Translations under genes and position numbers: made by a program | Notes under the pieces: generated by a model | Told to the model about the DNA's origin: nothing | The model's database searches: none | The model's input: only the letters and a program-made list of their open reading frames with translations | From: Acidobacteriota bacterium | Lineage (GTDB): Bacteria > Acidobacteriota > Blastocatellia > Pyrinomonadales > Pyrinomonadaceae | DNA length: 61,917 nt | Reading direction: 5' to 3' | NCBI GenBank assembly: GCA_019239425.1 | Contig: JAFAZX010000038.1 | Location: 1-61,917, forward strand | Shown: piece after piece, positions 48,169 through 56,949 of the stretch | Numbering within the stretch: the first letter of the stretch is position 1 | Layout of the letters: each line of letters starts with the position of its first letter

Positions 48169-48963
48169 ATGAGTAACAGCGAGAACAGCACGGCGGCTGC
48201 CGAGTCGAAGGCCGTCACGCCGGCCTACAAGCGGATTCTGCTGAAGGCTTCGGGCGAGGCGCTGATGGGCGCGCAATCTTACGGCGTGGACGTGCGCGTG
48301 GCGCGCGCCATCGCCGAGGAGATCAAGGCCGTCCACGACCTCGGCGTCGAGGTCGCGGTCGTCGTCGGCGGCGGCAACATCTTCCGCGGCGTCTCGGAGA
48401 GCGCGGGCGACATGGATAGGTCGAGCGCCGACTACATCGGCATGCTCGCCACCGTGATGAACGCCGTGGTCTTGCAGGACGCGCTGGAGAAGGTCGGCGT
48501 CCACACGCGCGTGCTCTCGGCCATCCACATCCCGCAGGTCGGCGAGCCCTTCATCCGCCGCCGCGCCATCCGCCACCTGGAGAAGGGGCGCGTCGTCATC
48601 TTCGCCGCGGGGACGGGGAACCCTTATTTCACGACCGACTCGGCGGCCGCGTTGCGCGCGTTGGAGATCAAGGCCGACGCCATCCTCAAGGCGACGAAGG
48701 TGGACGGCGTCTACACGGCCGACCCCGTCAAAGACCCGACCGCGACGCGTTACGACTGCATTACCTACCAGGAGGTGCTCGAACAGCAGCTCAAGGTGAT
48801 GGACGCCTCGGCCATCTCGCTCTGCATGGACAACGACCTCCCCATCGTCGTCTTCAACATGCGCACCCCCGGCAACATCGTGCGCGTCGTCTCCGGCGAG
48901 ACGGTCGGCACGCGCGTCTGCCTGAACAGGCCCGAGTCGGGCGCGGCCGCAGATACACTTTGA
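48169..48963 (+). CDS. pyrH: Uridylate kinase
   Basis: A 264-residue UMP kinase of the amino-acid kinase fold. After a 20-residue Ser/Ala-rich N-terminal extension, [15 protein letters not shown] is the phosphate loop; [46 protein letters not shown] and [17 protein letters not shown] follow. It makes UDP for RNA, UDP-GlcNAc and lipids. The ATG at 48169 comes eight bases after the family J hairpin without a good ribosome site. Confidence 0.96.
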   Translation: MSNSENSTAAAESKAVTPAYKRILLKASGEALMGAQSYGVDVRVARAIAEEIKAVHDLGVEVAVVVGGGNIFRGVSESAGDMDRSSADYIGMLATVMNAVVLQDALEKVGVHTRVLSAIHIPQVGEPFIRRRAIRHLEKGRVVIFAAGTGNPYFTTDSAAALRALEIKADAILKATKVDGVYTADPVKDPTATRYDCITYQEVLEQQLKVMDASAISLCMDNDLPIVVFNMRTPGNIVRVVSGETVGTRVCLNRPESGAAADTL

Positions 48964-49003
48964 GTCGTACAACATCAAACCCGCTTTTTCTGAGGAGACG
49001 GCG

Positions 49004-49564
49004 ATGAACGAAAAGGACGTGATTAAAGAGGCGCGGCCGCGGATGGACGGGGCGGTCGATGACTTGAGGAGGAAGCTGGCGACGATCCGGACGGGGCGCG
49101 CGGCCGTGAGCCTGCTCGACAGCGTGACGGTCGATTACTACGGCACGCCGACGCCCCTGAGCCAGATGGCCTCGGTGCACGCGCCGGAGCCGAACATGCT
49201 CACGGTGCAGCCCTGGGATCAGACGCAGCTCGGCGCCATCGAGAAGGCGATCCGCGCGGCCGACCTCGGCCTCAACCCCTCGAACGACGGCAAGCTCGTG
49301 CGCGTGCCCGTCCCGCCCCTGACCGAGGAGCGGCGCCGGCAGCTCGCCAAGCAGGTGCACGACGTGGCCGAGGATCACCGCACCGCCGTCCGCAACGTCC
49401 GCCGCGACGCCAACGACCGGCTCAAGAAGCTGCTCAAAGAGAAGCAGATTTCCGAGGACGCCGAGCGTGACGCCCTCGCCGAAGTCCAGAAGCTCACCGA
49501 CTCCTACATCCGCAAGGTGGACGAGCTGGCAAAGAGCAAGGAGCAGGAGCTGCTCAGCGTCTAA
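49004..49564 (+). CDS. frr: Ribosome recycling factor
   Basis: A 186-residue protein. ARPRMDGAVDDLRRKLATIR, TGRAAVSLLDSVTVDYYG, TPLSQMASV, then LGLNPSNDGKLVRVPVPPLT and EERRRQLAKQV are RRF signatures across the three-helix bundle and hinge domain. With EF-G it splits ribosomes after termination. AGGAGACGGCG precedes the ATG. It closes the rpsB-tsf-pyrH-frr cluster. Confidence 0.97.
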   Translation: MNEKDVIKEARPRMDGAVDDLRRKLATIRTGRAAVSLLDSVTVDYYGTPTPLSQMASVHAPEPNMLTVQPWDQTQLGAIEKAIRAADLGLNPSNDGKLVRVPVPPLTEERRRQLAKQVHDVAEDHRTAVRNVRRDANDRLKKLLKEKQISEDAERDALAEVQKLTDSYIRKVDELAKSKEQELLSV

Positions 49565-49569
49565 GGAAA

Positions 49570-49740
49570 GCAAAAGGGGTTGAGCCCCGGAGGAACGCGG
49601 GAGATGAGCCGGGGGTGAGCCCGAGGCGCGCGAGCGCCGACGCGAGCCCCCGGTTTCGCGTCCATAAAATAAGAGGAGCCCCGGAGGGGCGAAGGACACA
49701 TCACACGTTCCTTCGCCCCTCCGGGGCTCAACCCTTTCAG
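49570..49740. repeat. Nested inverted-repeat structure after frr, family K
   Basis: An inner perfect 21-bp stem pairs GAGCCCCGGAGGGGCGAAGG plus one base (49676-49696) with 49709-49729 around a 12-base loop. An outer pairing joins the sequence near 49573-49592 (AAAGGGGTTGAGCCCCGGAG) with 49717-49738. Between them lies a further GC-rich hairpin (GAGCCGGGGG with CGAGCCCCCGG). Unlike the other elements it is multi-branched and not clearly heptameric. It separates frr from the convergent receptor gene. Confidence 0.8.
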
Positions 49741-49744
49741 CCCG

Positions 49745-52700
49745 TTAGAAGCTGAACCTGACGGACGCCTGGACGCGGCGGTTGCCGGCGTTCGGGTTGC
49801 CGCCGCCGAAGCCGAAGCTGCCCGCGGGGAAGAGCGACTCGCCGAAGTTGGCCGAGCGCAGGTTGCCGACGGGCGGGCCGTCGTTCGTCCGGTTGAAGAG
49901 GTTGACGAAGTTGAGCGAGAAGTTGAGCGAGTAGCGCTTCCCTTCCGTGCCGCCCGGCGCGCCCATCATGATCATGATGGGGCCGCCGGCCATGCCGCCC
50001 TGGATGGGGCCGCCCCCGCCGCGCGGGGCGCCGCCACCGCCGCGCTCGCCGCCGTCGCGGTTAGACGCCCGGTCGGCGCCGCCGCCGCGGTTGCCGCGCT
50101 GCTGTTGTTGCTGCTTCTGCTCCTCGGCGGCCTTGCGCCGGTCGGCCGCGCCCGGCAGGTCGCCGAAGGCGAACGTCCGCCCGACGCGCAGGTTGACCGA
50201 GAAGAAGCCCGGCCCCTCGGCGTAGTTGCGCGGGATGATGGTCTGCCCCGGCTTGGGCAGGAGGTCGAAGTTGCCGAAGCGCGTCTGCACCAGGCCGCAG
50301 GGCGTGACGCCGGCCTGGACGAGCCCGGGGATTTGGCCCGGCGCGCAGGCGACCGTCTGCGAGTCGGCGAAGGCCGGGCGGTCGTTGATGAGGCCGTCGC
50401 GGTTGTCGTCGAAGCCGGTGATGATGTTGAAGGGGCGCCCCGTGTTCGCGATGATCAGCGGGTTGAGCGAGAGCTTGAGCTTGGGGATGAACGCCGAGCC
50501 GATGAGGAAGAGGCGCTGGCGCGAGTCGAAGCTCGTGCGCCCGTACTCCCCCGACAGGTCGTACTGGTTCATCGGGAAGCCGCCGAAGTCCGCGTTCGAC
50601 TGGGCCTTGCCGATGGTGTAGTTGGCCGACAGGGAGAAGCCGGGGCGGAACTGCTTGGTCACGCCGATGTTGAGCTGCTTCATGCTCTGCGTGCCCGAGG
50701 TCTCGTACTGGTAGATGTCGCCGAGCGCGGGCTGCGGGCGCCGGAAGGTGCCGTTGATGTCGAGCGGCGCGTTGATGTTGCGCGAGCGCAGCAGGTGGCG
50801 CGTGTCGTAGGTCGAGAAGAAGACGTTGAGCGTGGTCGTCTTCGTGAGCTGGCGCGTCATCATGAAGCCGCTGATGTAGCTGTAGGGCGCGGTCGCGTCC
50901 GGCGCGAGTTGGCGCGTCGCCTGCGACGTGGCGAAGCCCGCGAGCTGCGCGGCCGTCAGCCCGCCGCTCACCACGTGGCCCGAGGCGTCGAAGACGGTCT
51001 GGGCGAGGATGGTCGGGTCGCGGACGACGAACTGCTGCTGGAGGCCGGCGCCGCCGAGCCGCTCGTCCGTGAGCGCGATGCTCTCGCCGATGCGGTCGTA
51101 GAAGAGGCCGAAGCCGAGGCGGATGACCGTCTTCGCCTGCTTGCCGCCGACGGCGTCGGGCGACCACGCGAGGTAGACGCGCGGGGCGAAGTTGAAGTTG
51201 CTGTCGAGGTTCGTCTGCCGCTCGTAGCGGACGCCGCCGCCGAGCGTCAGGTTCGGCCGCAGCTTCCAGTCGTCCTGGACGAAACCGCCGAAGTCCACCT
51301 GGCTGATCGAGGCCAGCGGCTCGCCCGTGGTGAGGGTGAACTGCGTGGGGCCGACCCGCACGCCGCCCACCGACTCGCCGGCGACCGCCCGCCGGTACTG
51401 GTCGAGCGAGCTGAAGGTGTAGGTGCCGTTGAAGTTGTTCTCGGAGAAGTCCGAGAGGTGGACGCCGCGCACGCGCGCGCCGAACTTGAGCGAGTGCGCG
51501 CCGTGCGCCTGCGTCGTCGTGTTCGTGATCTCCCAGCGCTTCGTCTCGTTGAACGAGTTGCCGACGGTGGCGGCGCCGCTGGTGAAGGCGTCGAAGACGT
51601 TGACGGTGGCGACGCCCACGTTCAGCGGGTCGTTGGCGAAGCGCGTGCGGATGAACTGGAAGCGCGTCTCGTTGACGGTGGTCTTGTTGAGGACGGCCGT
51701 CTCGGTCAGTTGCAGCGTGTGGTTGCTCGAAGTCGTGTCGAAGGCGCGCTCGGGCAGGGCGTACTGCGAGACGCCCTGGTTGAGGCTGTCGCTGTGGAAG
51801 AAGCTGTAGCGCGCGACGAGCGTGTTCTTGGCGTTGATGGAGTAGTCCACGCGCGGGTTGATGCTCCAGTTGCGGAGCGGGGTCAGGGTGGCGAAGTTGA
51901 CGCGGAGCGGCGTCCCGTTGATGTTGGCCGGGTCGAGCTGGAAGCCGTTGACGAGGTCGTTGTCGTCGGTCTCGTTGCGGAAGAAGTCGAGGAAGAACGA
52001 AGCCTTCTTCGGGACGATGGTGCCCGAGAGGTTCCCAGAGTACTGGCGGTACTGGAAGGCCGGGCGCTTCTCGGTCTGGAGGAACGGGTTGCGCGAGTTG
52101 AGGCTCTCGTCGTTGAAGGTCATGCCGAGGCTGCCGCGCAGCTTGTCGGTGCCGGGCTTGGTGAAAATCTGGATGCCGCCGAAGCCGGGGCGGTCGTTCT
52201 CGGCCGAGAGCGGGTTGTCGTTGACGCGGATTTCGCGGATCGAGTCGCGCGAGGGGATGCGCCCGCCCTCGAAGCCGTCGATGGTGATCTGCCCGCCGTT
52301 GGGGCCGGCGGCCGGGCCGGCCAAAGCCTGGAGCGCCGCGGCCAGCTCGTCCGGGTCTTCGGGCAGCGCCTCAAGGTCTTTGCCCTTGAGGACGATGGCG
52401 CCCGCGGAGGCCGTGTCCACGCTCAGGGGGCCTTCGGAGGCGACCGTCACCTCCTCCTTCTCCAGGGAGACGCCGAGCGTGACCTTGGGCAGCTCGTTGC
52501 GGCCGGCGACGATCTCCACCTCGGGGTTCTCGAAGGGCGCGAAGCCGGTCGAGAAGATGCGGACGCTGTAGCGCCCGGGCTGAAGGCCGGGGACGTTGAA
52601 GCTGCCGTCGCTGTCGGTGACGACCGACTTGGCCTTGCCCGACGCGTCCGTCACGGTGACGGTCGCGCCGATGATGACGCCGCCGAACTCGTCCGCGACC

Positions 52701-52807
52701 TGCCCGCGCAGGCTTGCCGCCTGCTGCGCGAGCGCCGCCCCCGCGCACAGAGCGAGGGCGAGCAAGAGACCGAGCCCGCGCCCGACCGCTTTAAAAGATG
52801 CTTTCAT
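49745..52807 (-). CDS. Oar-like TonB-dependent outer-membrane receptor with N-terminal carboxypeptidase regulatory domain
   Basis: A 1020-residue protein. Signal peptide (about 1-27); a carboxypeptidase-regulatory-like beta sandwich (about 30-115, SLRGQVADEFGGVIIGATVT); a plug domain with TIDGFEGGRIPSRDSIREIR; then a beta barrel ending in the outer-membrane C-terminal signature ASVRFSF. A Gln-, Gly- and Met-rich insert lies near residues 885-950 (EEQKQQQQQRGNRGGGAD; GGPIMIMMGAPGG). Such receptors are abundant in Acidobacteria and often have unknown cargo. The DUF5666-like gene upstream on the same strand is probably functionally linked. Confidence 0.9.
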   Translation of the reverse strand: MKASFKAVGRGLGLLLALALCAGAALAQQAASLRGQVADEFGGVIIGATVTVTDASGKAKSVVTDSDGSFNVPGLQPGRYSVRIFSTGFAPFENPEVEIVAGRNELPKVTLGVSLEKEEVTVASEGPLSVDTASAGAIVLKGKDLEALPEDPDELAAALQALAGPAAGPNGGQITIDGFEGGRIPSRDSIREIRVNDNPLSAENDRPGFGGIQIFTKPGTDKLRGSLGMTFNDESLNSRNPFLQTEKRPAFQYRQYSGNLSGTIVPKKASFFLDFFRNETDDNDLVNGFQLDPANINGTPLRVNFATLTPLRNWSINPRVDYSINAKNTLVARYSFFHSDSLNQGVSQYALPERAFDTTSSNHTLQLTETAVLNKTTVNETRFQFIRTRFANDPLNVGVATVNVFDAFTSGAATVGNSFNETKRWEITNTTTQAHGAHSLKFGARVRGVHLSDFSENNFNGTYTFSSLDQYRRAVAGESVGGVRVGPTQFTLTTGEPLASISQVDFGGFVQDDWKLRPNLTLGGGVRYERQTNLDSNFNFAPRVYLAWSPDAVGGKQAKTVIRLGFGLFYDRIGESIALTDERLGGAGLQQQFVVRDPTILAQTVFDASGHVVSGGLTAAQLAGFATSQATRQLAPDATAPYSYISGFMMTRQLTKTTTLNVFFSTYDTRHLLRSRNINAPLDINGTFRRPQPALGDIYQYETSGTQSMKQLNIGVTKQFRPGFSLSANYTIGKAQSNADFGGFPMNQYDLSGEYGRTSFDSRQRLFLIGSAFIPKLKLSLNPLIIANTGRPFNIITGFDDNRDGLINDRPAFADSQTVACAPGQIPGLVQAGVTPCGLVQTRFGNFDLLPKPGQTIIPRNYAEGPGFFSVNLRVGRTFAFGDLPGAADRRKAAEEQKQQQQQRGNRGGGADRASNRDGGERGGGGAPRGGGGPIQGGMAGGPIMIMMGAPGGTEGKRYSLNFSLNFVNLFNRTNDGPPVGNLRSANFGESLFPAGSFGFGGGNPNAGNRRVQASVRFSF

Positions 52808-52839
52808 GATCGATACCTTTAACGAGGAAGTGAAACCGG

Positions 52840-52908
52840 GGTGTTGGGTTCTGGGTTTTAGGTGTGGCGGAAGAACAGGCTTTTAACCGACACCCAGAAC
52901 CCAACACC
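52840..52908. repeat. Inverted heptamer-repeat hairpin, family F (GGGTGTT/GGGTTCT), 17-bp stem
   Basis: GGTGTTGGGTTCTGGGT (52840-52856) pairs perfectly with 52892-52908. The loop contains ggaagaacaggctttta, very like the loop of the other family F copy at 21687. It begins five bases after the DUF5666-like stop on the minus strand and precedes the receptor start. Confidence 0.87.
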
Positions 52909-52913
52909 TTCTA

Positions 52914-54140
52914 TTATGGTGTGCCGATGCCGAAGCCGAAGTTCATGCCGCCGCCGGCCGCGGCCGCGCCGCCCATGCCGCCGGCCGCGCCCGCGCCCTG
53001 ACGGCGCTGCATCATCGCGATGATCGGCTCGACGTTGGCGACGAGCTGGATGGCCGTGACGCGGGTCGGGTCGGCGCCCACGGTGCTTGAGACGACGATC
53101 ATCTGGCCGGGCTTCAGCTCGGCGAGCGTGACCGGGGGCAGGCGCTCAAGCATCTGCTGCGGGTCGAACATGCGCCGCACGGGGCCACCCGCGCCGCCCT
53201 GGCCGGGAGCTCCCGCGCCGCCCGCCGCGGGGGCGCCGCCGCCGGGGCCGCCCTGGATGACGATGCGCTGGCCGCCGCCCGCGGGGGCCGCCCCGCCCGC
53301 CGCGCCCGGGCCGCCCGCGCCGCCGCCCATCATCGCCGCCATGTCGGCCGGGAACTGCTTGAGCACGGAGTCGGGGCGGACGACGACCGTGAGCGGCTTC
53401 TTGTCCTGCTGCTCGATGGTGATCTCGTTCTTGGCCGCGTCCACGGCCTTGACGGTGCCGAGCGTGGTGCGGAACGAACCCGTCACGACCTCGTCGGGCG
53501 TGAACTTGGCGCCGTCGGCGCTCTTCTCGCCCTTGGCGCGGAGCTGGTCGCCGGCCTTCACCTCTTCGAAGGTCGAGGGCTTGGCGTCGGCGAACTTGAT
53601 GGAGTCGGGGGCGTAGCGCCGGAGCTTGACGCCCGTGCCGCCCGCGTTGATGACGACCGGCTTCGGCCCCTCGGGCGTGCGCGTGTTGATGGTGATCTCT
53701 TTGGTCTCGGCGTTGACGGCCGAGACGACGCCGACGACGCCGCGCGCCTGCCACTCGGCGCGCTCCTTCTCCTGCTTGGCGGTCAGCTCGGCCTTCGTGT
53801 TGACGATGAGGATGCGCGGGCCGGCCAGCGTCTTGCCGTCGTCGGAGAGCTTGCCGAGGGCGAGGACGCGGTCGCCGGCGGCGATCTCGGCCAGCGTGTA
53901 GGGCACAGCCTTGTCAGTCCTGGTCTCGCCCGGCGGGTTCTTCAGGATGCGCGTGGCGTCGGAGACGCTGACGATGACGACCGAGCCGGCGTCGGTCTTA
54001 ACGAATACCTGCTTGGTGGAGGCGTCCACCGCGACCACGTCGCCGAGGACGTTGTTGCCGGGGGCTTGCGCGCCGACGCCGAGCGCGCCGGCCGAGAGGG
54101 CCAGCGCGAGCGCCAGCAGGGTCAGAAGGGGCTTCCTCAT
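52914..54140 (-). CDS. Exported DUF5666-like protein with OB-type repeats and a Gly/Ala/Met-rich tail
   Basis: A 408-residue protein with a signal peptide (cut near GVGAQ). Three similar beta-rich modules follow: VLGDVVAVDASTKQVFVKTD, VVGVVSAVNAETKEITINTR and TLGTVKAVDAAKNEITIEQQ, the 'G.V.avd...k.itv' pattern of DUF5666. Residues about 275-325 and the last 30 are Gly/Ala/Pro/Met-rich. The ATG at 54140 is favoured by GAGGAA seven bases before; 54155 is the other option. It is upstream of the Oar-like receptor and shares its glycine-rich bias. The function is unknown. Confidence 0.78.
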   Translation of the reverse strand: MRKPLLTLLALALALSAGALGVGAQAPGNNVLGDVVAVDASTKQVFVKTDAGSVVIVSVSDATRILKNPPGETRTDKAVPYTLAEIAAGDRVLALGKLSDDGKTLAGPRILIVNTKAELTAKQEKERAEWQARGVVGVVSAVNAETKEITINTRTPEGPKPVVINAGGTGVKLRRYAPDSIKFADAKPSTFEEVKAGDQLRAKGEKSADGAKFTPDEVVTGSFRTTLGTVKAVDAAKNEITIEQQDKKPLTVVVRPDSVLKQFPADMAAMMGGGAGGPGAAGGAAPAGGGQRIVIQGGPGGGAPAAGGAGAPGQGGAGGPVRRMFDPQQMLERLPPVTLAELKPGQMIVVSSTVGADPTRVTAIQLVANVEPIIAMMQRRQGAGAAGGMGGAAAAGGGMNFGFGIGTP

Positions 54141-54459
54141 CGTTCGATTCCTCATAAGTCTGTAAGACGCGGGTCGCGCGGAGAAGTTACAAAAAAGACC
54201 GTCTGTCGGAGTAAAGAAGGCCCGGCGGGCCTGCCGCGGTGACAGTGTTTCTACGCGCCGGCCGCGCCGAGAGTTCCCGAACTGTGGCGCGAAAACGGCG
54301 CGCGGATGCCGCGTAACCTCTTTATTCCCTTCGGGCGGGGTTAAAGTTCCAGGTTTGCAGGTCGGGCGTGGGCTTCGCGGCCGGGTCTTAGACGCGCACG
54401 GGGCGCGTGAGGTTTGTACTACTTTTCAGAATAAGTACGGTTTCTCGGACGGAAAAGAA
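54141..54459. other. Intergenic region without recognised genes
   Basis: About 320 bases between the DUF5666-like start and the hairpin after the DsbA-like gene. I see no gene, no good promoter pair and no repeat. It must hold the promoter of the DUF5666-like/receptor unit on the minus strand. Confidence 0.4.
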
Positions 54460-54523
54460 GTAGGCAGATGGCAGTAGGCAGTTAAGACAAACCCTCTTCA
54501 ACTGCCTACTGCCATCTGCCTAC
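54460..54523. repeat. Inverted heptamer-repeat hairpin, family D (GGCAGTA/GGCAGAT), perfect 24-bp stem
   Basis: Left arm 54460-54483 and right arm 54500-54523 are exact reverse complements with a 16-base loop; GGCAGTA units continue on the right up to the DsbA-like stop at 54537. The same family occurs 36 kb away at 18492, with the same unit order. Confidence 0.91.
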
Positions 54524-54536
54524 TGCCTACTGCTCT

Positions 54537-56153
54537 CTACCGCGCGGCCGGGGCCTTGAGGGCCTCCTCGATGGCGGCCTTGAGGGTGTCGTAGGAGGCG
54601 TCCTTGGCGCGGCGTCCGTTGACGAAGAAGGTGGGCGTGCCGCTGACGCCGAACTTCTGGCCGTCGATCATGTCGCGCTCGACCTTGTCGGCGAAGGTGC
54701 CTTTGTCGAGCGCCGCGTCGAACTTCGCGCGGTCGAGCCCGATCACCTGCGCGTACTGCTTGAGCTGCTCGGGCTTGAGGGCCGACTGGTTGCGGAAGAG
54801 GATGGCGGTGAAGTCCCAATACTTGCCCTGCTCGCGCGCGGCCTCGGCCGCCTCGGCCGCCTTGCGCGCCTCCGGGTGCATCTGGAGCGGGAAGTCGCGG
54901 ATGACGAAGCGGACGCGGTCGCCGTACTCCGTAATCAGCTTCTCAAGGATGGGCTGCGCCGCCGCGCAGGACGGGCACTGGTAGTCCGTGAACTCGACGA
55001 CGGTGACCGAGGCGTCGGCCTTCCCCTTCGTCGGCTGGTCGTCGGTCGCGATCTGGAAGACGGGCGGGACGGGCGGCGTGATGAAGGTCTGCACGCTCGC
55101 GCCGTTGCGCAGCCGCTCGACGAAGGCGCTCTCCAGCTTCTGCTGCTCCTGCTGTTGCAGGTAGTCGATGATCTGGTACTTGACCGTGGCGAAGTCGGGG
55201 GCGCCGATGCGCTCCTTATTCTTGTTGAAGAACTCCTGCGCCTGCGCCTCGTTGATGGTGGGCGTCTTGGCGGTGACCTCGGCGGCGAGGACGGCCTGGG
55301 CGGTGATGCCGCGCTTCTGCGCCTCGCCGTTAAGGAGGATGTCGTTGATCTTCATGTCCACGTCGCCCTTGCGCAGCAGGTAGACCTGATCCTGCACGCT
55401 GGCGATGATGGGGACGAGGGCGTCTTCGATGTCGCCCGAGGTGATGTTCTTGCCGTTGACGGTGGCGAAGACGCGCGCGCGGTCGGCCGGGGTGGCCGGC
55501 GGGGTCGCGAACTCGACGTTCCTCTTGACCTGCGCGGCGGCGCGCAACGTCTCGGCGAACTTCCCGGCGAGTTCCTGCTGGCGCTGGTCGCGCAGGTAGT
55601 CGGTGACGCTGTCCTTGGCCTCGGCGAAGGCGACGGAGCGCCCGGCCTGCTGCTCGATGGCCGCCCTGTTCTGGTTGAAGTAGGCTTCGGCCTCGGCCGC
55701 GGTCGGCTCGGTCGCCTTGTTGATGATTTCGGCCTCGACGAGTTTGGCGGATGTCGTGTTGCGCTTCTTGGCCTCGGCGTCGAGGAGGATGCTGTTGATC
55801 TGGAGGTCGAGTTCGCGCTTGCGCGCCTCGACGACCTCCTGCTGGAGCTGCGCCACCTGCTGCTGCACCTGCTGGCTGAGGTCGGAGCGGGTGATCTTCA
55901 CGCCGTTGACCGTGCCGAGCACCTCGGGCACAGGCCCCGCCTCGCACCCGCAGTCTTCGACGCTCCCGCCCGCCGGCTGCGGCTGCGTGGGCGCGGCCGC
56001 CGGCGTCGGCGCGGGCTTCGGCGTCGTCTGCGCGGGTGTCGCGGCGGGCTTCGGCCGGGCGGGGGTCGCCGCCGTGCCGCGCCGCGTCTGCGCGACGGCG
56101 GCCGAGCACGCGAGCGTGAGGGTCAAGAGGGTTGCGTAAAAGAGTCTGCTCAT
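54537..56153 (-). CDS. Periplasmic fusion: two SurA-N-like chaperone modules plus a DsbA-like thioredoxin domain
   Basis: A 538-residue exported protein (signal peptide to about 21, then a Pro/Thr/Ala linker). Module 1 starts near residue 77 with VLGTVNGVKITRSDLSQQV; module 2 near 240 with VFATVNGKNITSGDIEDALV; both resemble the N-terminal helical domain of SurA/PrsA foldases (the parvulin domain is absent). Residues about 365-538 are a DsbA/DsbG-like thioredoxin domain, VVEFTDYQCPSCAAAQPILE with active site CPSC and cis-Pro segment GVSGTPTFFVNG. It likely joins substrate holding with disulfide chemistry. The family D hairpin starts at its stop. Confidence 0.85.
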   Translation of the reverse strand: MSRLFYATLLTLTLACSAAVAQTRRGTAATPARPKPAATPAQTTPKPAPTPAAAPTQPQPAGGSVEDCGCEAGPVPEVLGTVNGVKITRSDLSQQVQQQVAQLQQEVVEARKRELDLQINSILLDAEAKKRNTTSAKLVEAEIINKATEPTAAEAEAYFNQNRAAIEQQAGRSVAFAEAKDSVTDYLRDQRQQELAGKFAETLRAAAQVKRNVEFATPPATPADRARVFATVNGKNITSGDIEDALVPIIASVQDQVYLLRKGDVDMKINDILLNGEAQKRGITAQAVLAAEVTAKTPTINEAQAQEFFNKNKERIGAPDFATVKYQIIDYLQQQEQQKLESAFVERLRNGASVQTFITPPVPPVFQIATDDQPTKGKADASVTVVEFTDYQCPSCAAAQPILEKLITEYGDRVRFVIRDFPLQMHPEARKAAEAAEAAREQGKYWDFTAILFRNQSALKPEQLKQYAQVIGLDRAKFDAALDKGTFADKVERDMIDGQKFGVSGTPTFFVNGRRAKDASYDTLKAAIEEALKAPAAR

Positions 56154-56382
56154 AGTTTTCCGGTCTGACCTCGGTTGTCGAAACTCGGCGCGGAGGCCGA
56201 AGTCGGATTGTCTGCGGGATTTAAACCTACGGGCGCGGGACTTCCCTGGGGCCGGCACTTCCCGGACGGCGTCGGCGGCCGAAGGATTCGAAACCCTTTT
56301 CACACCGCCCGACGCCGTGCGGCAGAGTCTAACATCGCCCCAGTTGATTCGCCACCCGCGCCCGGGCGGTCGCAAATACCTC

Positions 56383-56414
56383 TTGACCCCGGAACCGGTT
56401 CGGAACTTTATAAT
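56383..56414 (+). promoter_or_regulatory. MerR-type promoter with 20-bp spacer and internal dyad
   Basis: TTGACC (56383-56388) and TATAAT (56409-56414) are separated by 20 bases, longer than the normal 17, as in promoters that MerR regulators activate by DNA twisting. The spacer holds the perfect 10-bp palindrome GAACCGGTTC (56392-56401). The -10 overlaps the first ATG of the MerR frame (56413), which therefore cannot be the translation start of this transcript. Confidence 0.78.
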
Positions 56415-56451
56415 GGCCGGCGTGCGCGACGGCTTATCAAAAAAGGCTTAC

Positions 56452-56949
56452 GTGCGCGCGGGCGAGCTGGCGCGCGCGGCCGGCGTGAGCACGGACACTT
56501 TGCGCCACTACGAGCGCAAGGGCGTGCTCGGCGCGCCGCGCCGCTCGGCGAACGGCTACCGCGAGTACCCGCCCGAAGCGCTGGCGCGCGTGCTGCTCGT
56601 CCGGCGCGCTCTGGCCTTCGGCTTCACGCTCGAAGAGCTGGCGCGCGTCCTGCGCACGCGCGAGCGCGGCGGCGCGCCGTGCCGAGAGGTGCGCGCGCTG
56701 GCGGCGGGCAAACTCGAAGAGGTCGAGTCGCGTCTCCGCGAGCTTCGGGTGTTGCGCGGCGAGCTGCGCGCGATCCTCGGCGAGTGGGACGAGCGCCTGG
56801 CGGGGACGGCGGGCGGCGGGCGCGCGGGGCTGCTCGAATCGCTGACCGAAAGCCGTGTGAGTTCGGGGAGACACGGGAACGTCCGCGCGCCCCTGCGGCG
56901 CGGGCGCAAGAGGAATGGAAGGCGAGGAACAGATGATGAAAAAGATTAG
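56452..56949 (+). CDS. MerR-family transcriptional regulator
   Basis: A 165-residue protein starting at GTG 56452. VRAGELARAAGVSTDTLRHY then ERKGVLGAPRRSANGYREYP is the MerR winged HTH; ALAFGFTLEELARVLRTRER and a coiled-coil dimer helix (VESRLRELRVLRGELRAI) follow. One Cys (APCREVR) lies at the start of the dimer helix, near the place where metal-sensing members bind metal; a single Cys is not proof. The start was moved from ATG 56413 because the promoter -10 lies on that ATG and family members begin right at the HTH. It overlaps the next gene. Confidence 0.85.
   Translation: MRAGELARAAGVSTDTLRHYERKGVLGAPRRSANGYREYPPEALARVLLVRRALAFGFTLEELARVLRTRERGGAPCREVRALAAGKLEEVESRLRELRVLRGELRAILGEWDERLAGTAGGGRAGLLESLTESRVSSGRHGNVRAPLRRGRKRNGRRGTDDEKD

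Noticed and set aside
50105..52822. A 905-codon open frame antisense to the TonB receptor
   Set aside because: Composition is dominated by Arg, Val, Glu and Asp as expected from the complement of the receptor codons; no family features.
56413..56451. ATG 56413 as the start of the MerR gene
   Set aside because: It overlaps the -10 TATAAT, so it would lie upstream of the transcript start, and the HTH begins at GTG 56452 as in other MerR proteins.
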